From NCBI GenBank assembly GCA_003344405.1, contig NOWV01000063.1:186001-250000 (forward strand): a stretch of DNA of 64,000 nucleotides. The letters are read 5' to 3'. Below are positions 1-13,768 of the stretch, one piece after another. The notes below the pieces were generated by a model. It was not told where the DNA came from. It was given only the letters and a program-made list of their open reading frames with translations, and ran no database searches. Position 1 is the first letter of the stretch. Each line of letters starts with the position of its first letter. The position numbers and the translations under genes were made by a program. This DNA is from Trichoplax sp. H2. Taxonomy: Eukaryota > Placozoa > Uniplacotomia > Trichoplacea.

Positions 1-3000
1 CCATTGCTGGGGCCCGTTTTATTTATGGAAGGCATATCAACATTATTGGAATATCTGTTGGAAGTGTATAATACAGAAGACTCTTATCGTCATTTCTTAT
101 CTAGCTTAGGCCCATTAAATACAAACCAGTACAAGAAGGCAGATATCAACGCTGAAGAGCAACAAACAGCATTCAACACATTATTAACTTTGGTACATCC
201 CGTTACTGATGATGATAGTATAAATCACAAAGAATCAAAAAATGATACCATGGGTGGAGATTCATTGGATTCAAATGGACAATCTAACGAAAGTAACTTA
301 GCCAAAATTATCGATAAGGCTATGTTAAAGCTATGTGACACTGTCAGCGAATTCGTAAGAACTAATGAAAGTCTATTTGATAAAGAGTTAGAAACCGAAA
401 TCTTATATCTAAACACATTATTTGATCACATATCATTATTTGGAAATCTTTATAGAAAGTACATTAAACCACATCAAATTGATGACAGTGATTCCTCAAA
501 GTTACCTCACCCTTTTATAGTTCTTAACGAAGGTCCGACCTCAATTTTAGGTAATCTAATGTTCGAGTTACACGTATCTCCATACCAATTGCAACAGGTA
601 GCGTCGCAACTAAAACTAGATTTGGTGAGAGTTATTGTACAAGGGTGTTGTCCTAAAGTGCCTAATATACCAGATCTTGTAATGTCCGAATATACTTTGC
701 CTAAGCTAACTACATTAAACGAGTGTGAAGATGCTAAACGCCATAACCAACCTAGACATCCTCTAGATGTTTCTTACGATTTGGTGGCGCAATTAATATC
801 TGTTTTTGCATGTGTTACTGATGGAGGAAAAACTATGGATGTTAACGATTTGCTAAAATCTGGCCAAACTAAAGAATTTCAGCAACTGTTACAATCAGCT
901 CAAGAATTATCATACATTGATTTGGATTTATTGGAATCTGATGTAGAAAGAATCTGTTTCTTTACAAACGTCCTAAACGTTATGATAGCTCATGCGACTA
1001 TCATTAACTGCCAAAACGATATCAATAATAAAACTATTGGCGTAAATAAGAGCGCAACAAAGCTACTGAGTGATTCTTTAATTCTTTCGCACCAACAATT
1101 TGTTTCGTGTCAATTGGGTTTCTTGCAACATATTTCATATAGAATTGGACAAATGGGCAAATTAAGTGCCTTAGATTTATACTTTAGAATCTTAAGGCAT
1201 GGTCTATCTACTCCTAAGCGCTATTTACCAGTTTTAGATGATATTTATTACAGTCATTCTGATGACAACATGTGGTTGAGGTATGCACCATCTCCTGAGC
1301 CAAGACTGATGTTTCTTGTTAATTTTGGCCATGCATCATCTCCTCCCTTGCAGTTCCTTAAACCAAATGATCTTGAAAGCCAACTTTCGTCGGCAACAAT
1401 GGAATACTTAACCAATAATGTCACAATTAACGTTGAAGAGAACGAGGTTGTTATTCCAGAACTTTTGGAATGGTACAAACAAGATTTTTCAAGTCTCCAC
1501 GTGGGATCTATCGAAGAGTTAGATAATCGTCAATTACCTCTGACTAGAGTTGCCTCGGACTCTGATATCGCTTATTTATATTCGATAAAATCATTCTTAA
1601 CCGAAAAAGCTGCAGATCGATTAGAGCTGGTGTTAAGAGAATGTGAACTACAACAGAAAGTACGATCGCAGACGAACTTTAAAGCAAATAGCGGTCATGC
1701 ACAAGCTCGTGACGGACGAAGCAACTTAGATGAAATAACTGGAACGGCGTTTCGTAATAAGTCTTCACTAAAGAATACACCTTTAAAGCTCGTTGTTCAA
1801 CCATATTCTTGGGTGATTGGCTATCAAATTAATCCGCAATATTTTAATTTAGCTGCTACTCATTCACCTACTAAGCGTAGGAGTTCATCAAAGAGTTTCC
1901 CTTTAACAGTTGATGAAAAGCACTCTAATGAGACGGCCTACAGCAAGTTTGGATTTACGACAGAAACTTTAAAATATCTTGGAGAACATTCTGAATTAAT
2001 TTGTACTCTGTCATCATTAGTAAACCAGACACAGCGTATTGCAATGGAAGAACAACAACGGAGCTATGTTGATGTTGAGAAATTATATGATTTCCTAGTA
2101 AAATGTTCTTCACCTGGTAGAGATCAACTCTACGAGAGTATGCTTCAGTTAGCAGACAAAATTGTAAAATTTCCGGTATTGCAAAGATTTCTCACTCAGC
2201 GATTAAGCTCCTTTGTTACTTGCACGGAAAATAGCGTAGCCGTTCCATGCTTGTTAGCAGCCGAGAATTCTTCGGTAGTAATGCAAGCTCACATAGTAGC
2301 AATCAATGAATGTATCAAGGAGCGCAACTATCTGCAAGCAATTGACATATACCGTAGTTATCCTAGGCTAATGACGAATTTATTATCAATCCGCTTTTAT
2401 GACAGCTTACTGAATATAATCGCAACCGGTGTCTTGAAAAGTGACAAAGTAACACAAAAATCTTCCATCGATATGGATATTTGGAAAGGTTCTGACCAAA
2501 GTTTTGCTAGTCGGTCCTTTCAATTTTTGACTAAAATGTCAGATATCCACCTTTCATGCAACATTATTTTACAAAATTTAAATAATTGGTCCCTTGATGT
2601 TTGCCTTGATTTACTGTGGTGGGGTAATTATCATTTGTCATACGAATCCACAGACTTAGCAACTAATATAAAACAAAAATATGAAGAAATGAAGATATAT
2701 AAGCAGGTATATCATAGATTTCAAGCTGTTGTTCTACAGTATTTAGTACTACAACTTGCCAGTATTTATAAATTGCCTTAATTTCTTCATTTGCCCTGTT
2801 CGTTCTTTCGGTGATTAAAGTGAATCTGTTTTTTCAATAGCTGATTAATAGATTTTCCAATAATGAAACTGAACTCCATCAGATTGGGATAGATTTTAAG
2901 CGATGGGAAAATTGGCAAAATGTTGCTAAAGATTTACAAGAATATTCTGAAGATATTTTGCTTTGCTTGTGCAGATGTGGCGAAGTAATCCTAGCTAAAT

Positions 3001-6000
3001 CCTTATTGAAATTATTAGGAATGTATCCTTCTAGTATTCAAAAGGTTATACACAATTATTTTTGATGATCTAACCATAAAATCTAATAATTATAATAATG
3101 CTCACTCTAAGAATACTAACAACGTTTCAATTGTAGGCACTTGCAGAATGCGAATTATTATCTTGTGTTAAAGCTGAGTCGGATGTAACAAAGGCTTATT
3201 TGGTAAGAACTTTGATGTAATCTTATTTACAAGAGCTTGTTGTTACTGAAGAAAGATATACATATTCTCATCAACTATGGCTAGATTCTCGAAAATATCA
3301 AGGACAGAGGGATTCGATTTCATGTATGCGACAAGATCTTAAACCAGATCGATGATCTAGCTATCAAGGCTTTCTTCACGAAGTATATTATTAAAAATCT
3401 TCGAGATGAAATTAGTAAAGAACAGGTTGATCGTATTCTATCTCTTTATCTAGGGTGTAAGGTGAACAAGTATACATATCATTCATCTATTTATCTCTAT
3501 TTTATCATATATTTGGCCAAGTTATGTAAACCATCGTTCACTTAAGTACTTACGCGGACACTTACAGGTTGTCAGCTCTCTGCCAGACTTCGCCCAAGCC
3601 GGAGTAGCTCATTTAGTCCCGAAACCGAAGCTGTTGCTGGAACAGCTCCTAATGAATCGAAAGGTAGCCTCGTATCGATCTAATCCTGCATAACTATGAT
3701 GTTCATATTATAATCGATATTTAGTATAACGTGAAGATTATTTTGCAGCTTAAATGGGCAAGTCTAGTTTTCGAAAGTTATCGCTCTATCATTAGCAGCA
3801 ATGAAGTTTGGATCGAAGATAAAACTAAAGATATGAATAGTATGGAAGGCTTAGTCCTTGAATTTGCATCTAAAGCGTTACAATTCTCGATCCCTCAGTT
3901 AGGTAGATCAGAAGCTAATCTCGGTCTGAGTGAGATATATGCAATAGATAATGTAATTTACCTACAGTTTAATTTTATCGTTTAGACCCGGATCGACTTC
4001 GGCGAAATTCTGAGATAGCTGAATCTACCTCAGCTGATATAATTCCCTCGCTCCCAGAGGCAATCAGAGGAGCAAGCTATTCAAAGCCCTTAGCTAGTAA
4101 AACAATAGGTCATTAAAAGTAATTTAATATTAGTTTTTAATCAATTCTATTGTAGCAATAGTTTTCATACTTTATGAATTACCTTTTGTATAATTTAGAT
4201 CAAGATTTACCGGAAAATCCTCCGCCTAAATCGCAATGGGTACCCGATGCAGCAGTTGTTAGCTGCGCAGTTTGTTCCGAGTACTTTAGTATGGTAAACA
4301 GGGCTTATGTATGATATGTAATCACTGAAATCTCAAAGTTCACTGTGCGGCTAAAAGCATTTTCTTGTATTAAATACAGTTCAATCGCCGTCATCATTGC
4401 CGCCGTTGCGGTCGTGTGGTATGTGACGATTGTTCAAGGCGAAGATGCATTGTTTCTATTTATGGTACTCAGCCAGTGCGAACCTGCGATCAGTGCTATA
4501 ACCGATTCTATGCGAAAAAGTAAATGACAGATAATGTGTTATTAGAAGAATATATAATTTATTAATAAACTAAATAAATCTAATTTCAGGTCACGAAAAG
4601 AAGAAGACAATAGAAGTAGTAAGAATTTTACTCTAAACTGAGTTTCATCGAATATGTTTATTTAATGCAATGTAATTCTTATTGTAAATTACAAATATGT
4701 ATATTTTCTAATCCTAGACGGTGAACGACAAGAAAGAAAATTGACTAACAATTTTGGTACAAATAATTTAACTGTGACTGATATGAAATTTAATTTAACA
4801 ATGGATGACGATAGAAATGAGATTGTCCGAGAAGATTTCTATTATGATCAGGTTAATAGCTGCTCTTTCTGGATACACAAATTCCTTGTGAATAATGTTA
4901 CCTCAAATCAGTATCTTACAGGATTCTTTAAAACGTATTACAGTCTCCTAGTACCGCATTATGCATTGCCATTCTGGATATTCTAACCGATTATCAAAAA
5001 TGTGGGAAACACTTACTACAACTAGTGGATGACTTGTCGAAATATTTAATTGTAGCAACACCTAACTACCTATATGAAGAAATCGACCGATCAGTTGTGA
5101 TAAGGTTTTGATTTTAATTTTATGCACAGGATTATCTAAGTAAAATGTCCATAATAACTGACGTTCTAAATGACAAATAAAATGTGGACCGTTGACGTCA
5201 CTTTGACCCAATATTTGTATTTTTTGAATTTGGCAGTATGATGAAAAGTCTACTATTTTCAGCGAAAATGAATTTTATGAAAGCTGAAGATAGCACATCA
5301 GTTGCATTGGAATGTGATAGGTAGTAGAACTTCAGTTGGCGTGACCTATTGTTTCTCATGGATAAAACTTTGTACATCAAATGACTAATGACATTTTGAT
5401 ATCCTAGCTACTTAAGCCTGTTAAGCCTACTGGAACTCTTGGTCAATTCATGTTATTATAACTTGCCGTCAATGAAACAGTTGTCGAAGTCCGGATCAAT
5501 CAGGTACGCTACTTATTTTAGTATTTTTGTCTTCACTACATCTTATGTACTTGACTTTATCTTCAAGGCGACTAAGAGATCAGTTACTTGAGGACGAACG
5601 CTATTCTCTAGCACTTGAGGTTTCTACTAAATACGGTCTCGATACTCAAGGTGTTTGCTTTGTGTGGGCTAAATTCTGCTTAAAGTCTGGAGACTTTGAA
5701 AGTGCCAGAGAGAAATTTAGTAGATGTTTTAAGGTATGCTAAAAATATTAGTGGTTCTCGAATGGTCTTTTTTAAACTTTGTGCTATTATAATAACTGCA
5801 ATATTTTTTATAGTCACGCCAATCCTTTAAACAGTCAGGACCCGCGTCGGACATAAAGCAATCGCAACTTAATCAGTCCCAAATGCTTAAAGATATTATT
5901 GATATCTTGGAGTCGTCACCGCTAGTTAGTTATGGTTTGGTAAGCTAAAAACATAAAATAGTGCACGTTTAATCCGTTTCCTTCTAAATATTAACCGATA

Positions 6001-7935
6001 TTGATTTCATGGATATTCAATAGACTACTGGGTTCATTCCTGATGTATTGAATTCAACTTCGGAAAATCTATTGGTATTAAAGCTTATTTATCGTACTGA
6101 TTTATTCATAAATGCACACATAAATCTCATAATTTTATTAACTCTCCCTGTAGCAATCAGATATAGAGACTAATATGGACATGCGAAGGTTTTCAGAGTG
6201 CAAGTACTATTTAAATTTGTATGGAGATCAGTTATCATACATTCGTTTTCATGTACGCCATGGATTTTTGGATGAAGCTTGTCGAAATCTTCAAAAAAAT
6301 GTAAGATTTTCGATTTCAGAAAGTTTAACTTGGTTGAATTCTTTTTTTGTCTAAATATTTTTATTGTTGATTTAGAATTGTTCAAATGAAATGTTTATGG
6401 AAGAGATTCTAAAGCCATGCATAGTCAATGGTGACTTGACCGTTTTACTCCAAACTATCCAGACGATTGATCCCGAGTTAGTGTCGTGGGAGCGGTACTT
6501 AAATTTCTCTTGCTTGGCACTGAAGAAAATGTTGCTATTTCATGTTTTATATGAAATTCGACTTTTTATGAAAGTAAGGATGCCAAGTCATGTTGTAGTA
6601 ACAGTAATGTTGCAGTTAAAAGTACAAGGGTAAATGTTGTAACTTTCATTATTTTTAATTAGGATTATGTTAGTGCTGCAGCTGTTTGCGTTACTTTGTT
6701 TCATGGTAAGAAAGGTCGTTGTAGTAGTTATGAAGAGTATCACCATCGGTTAAAGTATTTGCTGGATGCTAAGTCGCATTACGAAGTTGTACAACAAGAA
6801 CTCAAAACTGGAGCTAAATCGCCAAGATTGAACTACTGCTCGCCTATTAAACAGCAAGAATTAACGTATTATTTGAAAATGATTGAAATGCAAATTGAGA
6901 TAACTAAACATTTCCATGATAATGGGTATCCATTCCTAAGACATGATACTGATAGTGGTCTGACGCTATTTAGTAGCAAATCGCGACCAGAATTGATTAG
7001 TCAGGTATTTGGGAAAAAAGATCACGGATTCTTAATTAAAAATTAATTATATATTCATATAACATAAAAAAAGGAAGTCAATGACAATGTTATTATGTCA
7101 ATGGTGTTACAGATAATGCTTGCTGGAAATTCTTTAATGGAAGGTTTTGAATTAGCCCTTAAAATTGTTCATGTCAGTAACTACTTTAATGTGAATATTT
7201 CAAGAAATGGTTAGCAAGAAATTAGTGAATAATGCATGCTCTTTGTTTAATAGGTATTTCATGTTGATCCAATTGGTGCTTTTGGTCGTACTGGAAAATT
7301 GCTTGCTCGAGCAAAACAGTATAAATCAACAATAGATTTAATTAAATTAATCAAGGAACGCCAAGTTTTCGAAGACGAAATAGTAGATAAAATCATTCTG
7401 GCACTTTTACCTGCAGTTAATAAGGGACCAGAAAAGGCAAGTTGTTATATGGCCGTTAACTGTATGAAAACGCTCTAATAGACGTAACTTCATGAATCAG
7501 ATTATCACATGCCTAGAATTTTTTTTAATCCAATAGGACATCGAAACTTTGGTTAAAGAGCTTATCAATCTGATAGCCAGCCTGAAAATCCGGGTCATTT
7601 TTTTAAATTATTTGCCAATATTTAAATTTTAACTCTTAGTGTTACAACAATTTATAATTTTAAAATGATACCTTTAATACACAATGTCTTACTATTATTA
7701 ATTTTTAATGGTCTAAACTAAATGATATTAATTTATATTACCTACAAACTTTGTATCTTTACAGTTTGAAGCACAAATGGCTTGTAACAGGTTAGTGCAG
7801 GCACAGCTAACCGCTGTGAATCTTGGAGTACCTTATGTCAAGCAAGTGCTCGCTGTTACCGAGAAAGGGCAAAGCACTACTGCAAAGCATGTTGGTAACA
7901 TTTGTCGTAAATGGCTGGATGCACATAAGACTTGA
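1..7935 (+). CDS. ZFYVE26: Spastizin / FYVE-domain protein 26 homologue (3' part of gene, 5' end outside window)
   Basis: Spastizin is a large PI3P-binding protein that works with spatacsin and AP-5 in late-endosome/lysosome traffic and autophagic lysosome reformation (family knowledge). The open frame enters at base 1 and stays open to about 2706 or 2745. I traced about 24 exons, among them 2841-3044, 3137-3202, 3348-3461, 3568-3663, 3749-3923, 3986-4108, 4199-4293, 4380-4519, 4718-4851, 4944-5104, 5237-5320, 5408-5503 and 5568-5733; phases agree at most junctions. Exons at 4199-4519 encode a complete FYVE finger: WVPD, the CAVC pair, then [17 protein letters not shown] and CDQC. Downstream pieces match the spastizin C-terminus as I remember it: [27 protein letters not shown], and the last exon (about 7766-7935) with AVTEKGQ before TGA at 7933. 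The first, undivided 2.7-kb exon is helical-rich with no domain I can name. The gene faces FICD tail-to-tail. Confidence 0.9.
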
Positions 7936-8960
7936 TATAAATTTTAGATTTTTGATACAACTTTGAAACTGTTGTGCAGTATACTTGCTTATTCAACTCT
8001 TGAGGACCTGACTAAATTGATTTAAAATCAAGACAGATTGTGACAATTTGCCACTTAAATGCACTATAAACGATCGCTTTGGCGATCATTTTTAAAATTT
8101 GAAATGTCAGGTTTAGTATACGCGCATTCCTGGCCCATTCTATGTTTTTTTGCCTAAAACTAGCTGGGGCACTGACGAGTATATTAGGTATTGTACGATA
8201 TGCCTACAAAATGGTTAAAAATTTTCTATATTGTTATTCTGCAAAACTAGTTTGGTTAAAGCAATTTGATTGATATAGCATTATATTTGATAAACATTTT
8301 ACGACATACATTGTATAACAACTAACTGATTTAGCAGTAGAATGATTGTTGATTTGTTGATATTACCTATAGAAGAGATAAGTGATCATAGTCTCGCTGA
8401 TTTTTTTGTACTATATGTAAAAATGTAAATACCATTTTGGTTTATTCAATTATTAATATTCAAGTTATATTGTACAAAATTAACATAACATTACAAAAAT
8501 ACACGAGGCAATCATTTCTTAGCAGACAGGTTTATTTTTTTAATCCATTGAATATAGATGTATGTATAAAAGATGCGTCAGTTATATATATATATACATA
8601 TATATATACAGTATACAGTATTTACTGCGAAGAAAAAGAATTGTTATTTGATAACCTTTATCAATTAAAAATTGCAGTAATTTATGTTGGCAATGGTCAT
8701 TGCGAAATTTATATCATCCTTAAGTAAAGTCCACATGATGGACGTGCTAATAAATTTTAAATTTCGTATATTCTTTTATAGTATTGAATGATTTAATATT
8801 TAATAGTTAATATTTTAAACATAGGATAATGTAGCTTGTTTTGTAAATTTAGAAGTATTGATACTCAATTTACACTACCAGCGTTACTCTACATCGAATA
8901 TAGGATACTAATATTGAATCTGCCAATACCTTAATAAAGCGACAACACCGTAGCTATGAC
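7936..8960. other. Convergent intergenic region between ZFYVE26 and FICD
   Basis: About 1 kb of AT-rich DNA holding the 3' ends of two facing genes. It contains a 6-bp hairpin followed by T residues at 8072-8092, a TATA-rich run near 8585-8615 and candidate polyadenylation hexamers (AATAAA near 8749 and 8934 on +). A 96-codon open frame at 8437-8727 has no recognisable content and is probably chance. No GTACAGTAC cluster was seen here. Confidence 0.6.
8072..8092 (+). other. Short hairpin plus T-tract, 3' flank of ZFYVE26
   Basis: GATCGC (8072-8077), loop TTTG, GCGATC (8082-8087), then ATTTTT. The stem is perfect over 6 bp and lies about 137 nt past the ZFYVE26 stop codon. A similar arrangement occurs past the sorting-nexin stop at 21417-21439. 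It could be a 3'-UTR structure or chance. Confidence 0.35.
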
Positions 8961-10510
8961 TTATTTTTTATCATCGCCTTTGGGGGTTGATTCTTTGGAA
9001 ATTGTAACATCAGTATTAACATCATCATTCTTCTTACGGCGAGCATTATTTAATTCAATAATAGCAGGTACAGATGTATAATTTAGGTATTCATCTAAAG
9101 TAAATTCGGTCGTATCAGCAATAAAGCGCATAAATGGTCTTACGTCGCCATCATTCGCTTGTGACAGATATTGATAATAATGGAATCGATCGTGAACACG
9201 AATAATTATGGGAGGGAAACCTGCTCGCATCAATATACAGTTCATGAATAATCGCGCAGTTCTGCCGTTTCCATCCACAAATGGATGAATATGAACTAAT
9301 TTATAATGAGCTAAGGCTGCTAATTCAATTGGATGTAATTGCCTTGCTTCACTGGATTTCAACCAATTATCAAATTCTGTCATTTTGGCCGCTACTTGAC
9401 CAGGAGGTGGTGGCACATGATCGGCAATGTAGACTTGGCTATTACGATAGTTACCGGCTTCAAAAGGATCGCTAAAGCCGTAAACACGTCGATGAATTTG
9501 TAGGATATCTTGAACATCGAGTAGTCCAGCCTTATTGATTAATGTGGTATTGATATAACTAAGAGCTTCGTCCATACCGATAATTTCGTTATGTTCCATG
9601 ACACTTTTACCACCAATAGCGATACGATTTTCGATAACAGCCCTAGTCATTTGTAAATTCATGGTATTGCCTTCAATTGCTACAGTATGGTAGACATGTT
9701 GATAATAACTTTCTCGTTTCATCCTTATCAAGGCTGGATCAGTTAATGGAAGAGCATAAAATTTACTACGTTTAGCGGCTATACGTGCTAATCGATCGCG
9801 ATCAATTTGTTGAACTAATGGTAGTGTTCTTTTTCGATTGGATAAAGCCAATTGATGATATGGATAATGAGATAATGCTGCTGTATAATAGTATTCAGCT
9901 TGAATGACATCTTCATGTTCTAAGAATTCACCATAATTATTTAATACATCAGGATGACGTGGCGCCATGCGTATAGCGTAGACGAATAATTTGGTTGCTT
10001 TCTTCTTATCGCCTTTCCTGGCTGATCGCCATGCTTGCTTGAGCGTATAAATAACTTCTTTGGTTAAATTTGTGGTTGCTGGTATTGCTATAGAGTTGAT
10101 AGACAAAGCAGATGTATTGATTAGAATTACTTGTTGCTTGTATACGTCAAAGGTATAGTCAAACTACGTGTCGGTATCCAATTTTTGTAATCAATAGCAC
10201 ACTAAGTGGATAACCAACGTAAAATTGAACTCAATAGTATGACATGCTTCAGTCATGAGTAATACTCACCTGGTGATTTGTTCAGCTGGGATTTTCCTTG
10301 ATGTTTGCCTTGTAAAAAACCAGACATACAATGACTGATACCGTCCTTGTTAGGCATTTTAGAACAGGAAAAATGTTCAAAATCCGCCGATTTTCTGGTG
10401 TTGTCATAGACGAAGACATTATATAGTAATATGATGATGGAACAAAGTAATAAATGGCGCAACATCATTGTAGATGATGACCTGTCACTAGTATGAAGTG
10501 TTGTAGCCAT
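8961..10510 (-). CDS. FICD: FICD: Fic-domain protein adenylyltransferase (AMPylase/deAMPylase of BiP)
   Basis: FICD is an ER-resident type II membrane enzyme that AMPylates and deAMPylates the chaperone BiP (family knowledge). Two exons: exon 1, 10510-10270, starts at a true ATG and encodes a hydrophobic segment (LLLCSIIILLYNVFVY) that fits the single signal-anchor helix; exon 2, about 10129-8961, is joined in phase 1. The product is about 470 residues, close to human FICD (458). Exon 2 holds TPR-like helices (from about WRSARKGDKKKATKLF through LNNYGEFLE), the inhibitory helix TVAIEGN with its regulatory Glu, and the Fic core HPFVDGNGRTAR with catalytic His and the anion-binding loop. The regulatory Glu and the catalytic motif are both intact, so a bifunctional enzyme is expected. 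The tail is Lys/Asp-rich (KSTPKGDDKK-like). The gene is convergent with ZFYVE26 and divergent from the sorting nexin. Confidence 0.95.
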
Positions 10511-10952
10511 TGAAATAGGATGAAAACTAATAGTACGAATTAATCCGAATAGCGCTAATAAATAATTGAGTTAAAAGATTGGACTAGTAGGCCTTAGGGC
10601 ACTTTGCGAACGACTCAATTTTTCGACTCCACACAAGAAGAATTATATAATTAATGAATCATTGAAGAATGATCAACAAGATGGCCACAAGGTGTCATCA
10701 ATCCAAGTCTCTCAATCGAAAAGGTTGAATTACAGTCATACTACAACAAGGCAGGCTAGGATAACCATTTTTATTTATTAGTATTGCAATAAGATAGAGT
10801 AAAAAGTGCAAGACGGTCTAAAGCGTTGAGCAATGTATGTAATAATGATTAAAGGAATTTTTCTTCACCAATTCAATGGCAGCTCTCTCCGTCTGGCTCC
10901 TTTCTCGGTAGTGCCGATGTTTTTTTTGGCCTACAGATTGTCAAGGTCCACG

Positions 10953-11033
10953 TACCGGTAAAGATTGACAGTCGAAGTCCATGACAGTAGTAGTATGGAC
11001 TCACAGTCAAATCCTGTTAATCTTTACCCGGTA
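10953..11033. repeat. Imperfect inverted repeat (about 80-nt hairpin)
   Basis: The left arm, 10953-10971 (TACCGGTAAAGATTGACAG), pairs with the right arm, 11014-11033 (CTGTTAATCTTTACCCGGTA), with one mismatch and one extra base. An inner pair, AGTCCAT (10976-10982) with ATGGACT (10995-11001), extends the stem around a short loop. The two-level symmetry is better than chance pairing. It might be a MITE-like remnant, a structured RNA, or a cruciform-prone site in the FICD promoter region. Confidence 0.55.
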
Positions 11034-11039
11034 GGAGTA

Positions 11040-11430
11040 CACAGTACTAGGTATTGTATGATACAGTACTATACTGTACATGGAGCGTACTGTACACTGT
11101 ACAGTCACAGTTTTCCATACTGTTCAACGCGTCTCAATAAAGCGCATACAGACTGTTGTTCATGTTTATCATGATTGAGTATTCATACAGTCGATGGCAA
11201 TCAAGCGTCTATGGTAGCGTACAGTACAGTAAACCGACGAAGCCGAACAGAACAAGCCAACTACCTACCTTGCTGGTCATTTTACTCTACTGTATCACCG
11301 TTATCGTACGCTGTACTGTCTTGCACTCTCCAGTCTACAGTGTACAGTACTATGGACTGTAATCGAGATCGACTGAATTTTATGGTTGATTGTACAGTGT
11401 ACAGTGTACAGTACGCTGCACCCTGTCTTC
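11040..11430. repeat. Cluster of GTACAGTAC / TGTACAGT palindromic words
   Basis: Words such as ACTGTACA, GTACAGTAC and TGTACAGTGTACAGT recur at about 11064-11105, 11217-11232, 11308-11318, 11335-11355 and 11390-11412, on both strands because the words are near self-complementary. The cluster lies about 530-920 bp upstream of the FICD start codon. A larger cluster of the same words occurs at 55920-56610. Confidence 0.7.
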
Positions 11431-12589
11431 AGTAGGCTCTCTAGTCTTGTTGGAGGCCTTTAGTAGTCCATGGTATGGTACAGGCGGAAAAGAGAAGAAA
11501 ATCACCTAGGTGATATACTTTGAATAAATAAATAAAATGGCAATATGGAAAATAATGTCAATTTACTTCATCTTCCACTCATACCAATTTTTGTCTACAT
11601 TACCATATGAAGCATTCAATGTTGATTCCAATGATATAAGAATGAATTCTGTAAGTTACTCAACCACAAAATGCTTCAAAATATTCTTGATGAAATGCAG
11701 TACCGTATCATGCTGCATTTCGCAAAGTCAAAGTCTATTCCAAAATGACTGACGTAAAGTACGACTTGGGCATTCCTGCTTGATCAATTCATTAATTTGT
11801 GGTCATAAATGAAAATATTGACATGAAAGCTCATTGTAATCCAAATCGGATACTGCATTTATTTGTCTTGATAATAAAACTATTTGCTTGAAAGTTCATT
11901 GCAATCCAAATCAGCTACTGTATCGGAGGACATCGAAATTAAACCTTCAATGCATAAAACTCTTTTTTTTTCAACGGGCGGATTCTATTCCAACTGCCGG
12001 CCGCCAGCATGTCACGGTGCTAGCTCATCGTTCCAAAATAGTCCATGCTTTGCGGCTATAATGATGTTGTAAGCCGAGGAGATTACATAACCAGATATAG
12101 ATTGTAGACGGTACGATTTAAATGGTGATGTGTTATAGGTCATTTATATCTATAGTTGGATTAGTAGTATTCTAAGAGGTGTGTTAAAGCTTGTAGATAA
12201 AATCTATTTAAACGAATGGACAAATCAATAAAAGTTAGTTCTTAGTTCCTAAGGTTAGAAGTATAACGGAAATCGATGGTGTACGAATTATTGCGAGATC
12301 GTACATTCGATCACAACGTTATCTTGCCACACGGGAGTTTGTGACACAGCAATATTTTTTCTAATGGAAAAAATAAGAATTGTCATGTTGATGTGCGGTA
12401 CCCCAATCTGATTGAACTACAACACTTTGAACATTGAAGGAATGACCTAGGATAATCGAATGATGTCATTCCCCATGATTAATGCAATCCTTGAAACTGT
12501 AATACTACATCAGCATTCCATAGGCAAGCAATAATAATTTGCATATTAGTCCAACGGAAATGGAGCATTCTCAATTTTTTCACAAAAAT

Positions 12590-12900
12590 CTCCATCCTAA
12601 GCGTTCAGTTAGAGTTACTGCCAAAATACTATTTTTGCAAAATAAGGACTACATCATCATACAGCCCTTGCTTGCCAATCCCATCAAGTTAACCTCCTTA
12701 ATTAGCGTTTAGCTAGATCGACTGCCAAAATACGATCATTGCAAAATAAGGACTCCATAATCCAACTGCTCTTTCCTGGCCTATCTCATCCAATTAGCCT
12801 TCTTTATTAACATTGAGCTACATTGACTGCCATAATACTGTCAGTAAAAAAGAAGGACTACATCGTCCAACCATTCTTGCTTTACTAAGATAGCTGACTA
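12590..12900. repeat. Tandem repeat, three units of about 105 bp
   Basis: The box CTGCCAAAATAC (CTGCCATAATAC in the third unit) starts at 12618, 12722 and 12827, spacings of 104 and 105. Each is followed by a variant of GCAAAATAAGGACTACAT and preceded by a variant of TTAGCTAGATCGA. The units have diverged by perhaps a quarter of positions, so the array is old. Confidence 0.7.
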
Positions 12901-13768
12901 CCGAAGCCATCTTGATCTGTTATGTATGATAAACTGGTAATGTCTAGGAATTATTGCGTGATTGACCTAGTGTCGCACGAGAGAACACAACGGATCACCT
13001 ATAATAGCAATGATTAAAAGGGAAAACTTGATGATATATTATCACTTATCGAGTGATTAAAGTGATTAAAAGGATGAATGAATTATGACAACGTCATTAC
13101 GAAATGATGGCAGAATCCATGACTACCATTCAATAACTAAGCCCCCAAAATTCAATTTGAATTCATCTGTTCTTTCTGCTAGGCGATGGCTGCCAATTGA
13201 GTCATAAAAGAAATAGTCAGTCGCCTAGTCGTACTATATAATAGTAATATAAAGGTAAACATATTTAAGGTGCTGTATCAACAATTCAAGCTGTTTCCTC
13301 TTCCATTTTGAATTCTATTCAACTTGTTCAATCATGGCGTAGCTACTATAACTACTAATGAAACAGGTAGAAAAGGTAAAGCAATTAGAGTGGATTAGTT
13401 TGATTCATTCCATGCTGCTATTTTCATTTGTATAGCGGTTAGCATGGCAAGATTAAAGACAAGTAATTGAGCTATGAGTAAGCCACAGCCACTCAGTATT
13501 ATTGGCTCTATTTTCGTCCTAATAATAGAAGGCAAACAATCATCAAGTCAATAGGTAGAGTCTTAATCAAAACGTCACAATTAGATGGCTTAGTATGTAA
13601 TTCATTCTCGATGGAATTGGGAAACTATGAATAACTAATTAATATTAATAAGTAATGCCTTTTTTTTCTCCCGTCATTACTCATAGTCCACACCTTCATC
13701 TACACCACGTAGGAAGTTGTTGAGAATACACATTTTCTAGTTTACAATTAAGGTTAACTAGAGCAGCA

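Larger units (their letters stand above)
10511..13768. other. Divergent intergenic region (FICD / sorting nexin), promoter-bearing
   Basis: About 3.3 kb separates two genes transcribed away from each other, so it should carry both promoters. It holds an ~80-nt imperfect hairpin (10953-11033), a cluster of GTACAGTAC/TGTACA palindromes (11040-11430) and three copies of a ~105-bp unit (about 12590-12900), each listed separately. Short open frames at 10965-12072 fall mostly within or next to the repeats and show no protein-like composition. No gene is recognised. Confidence 0.6.

Noticed and set aside
3203-3347. Apparent in-frame stop (3218) and frameshift (near 3340) in ZFYVE26
   Set aside because: Both vanish if 3203-3347 is a 145-nt phase-0 intron (GTAAGA ... 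CCAG), after which the frame runs on cleanly. The gene looks intact.
8437-8727. 96-codon open frame downstream of ZFYVE26
   Set aside because: Ile/Tyr/Lys-rich composition typical of AT-rich DNA, no domain, includes a TATA microsatellite, and no linked exons.
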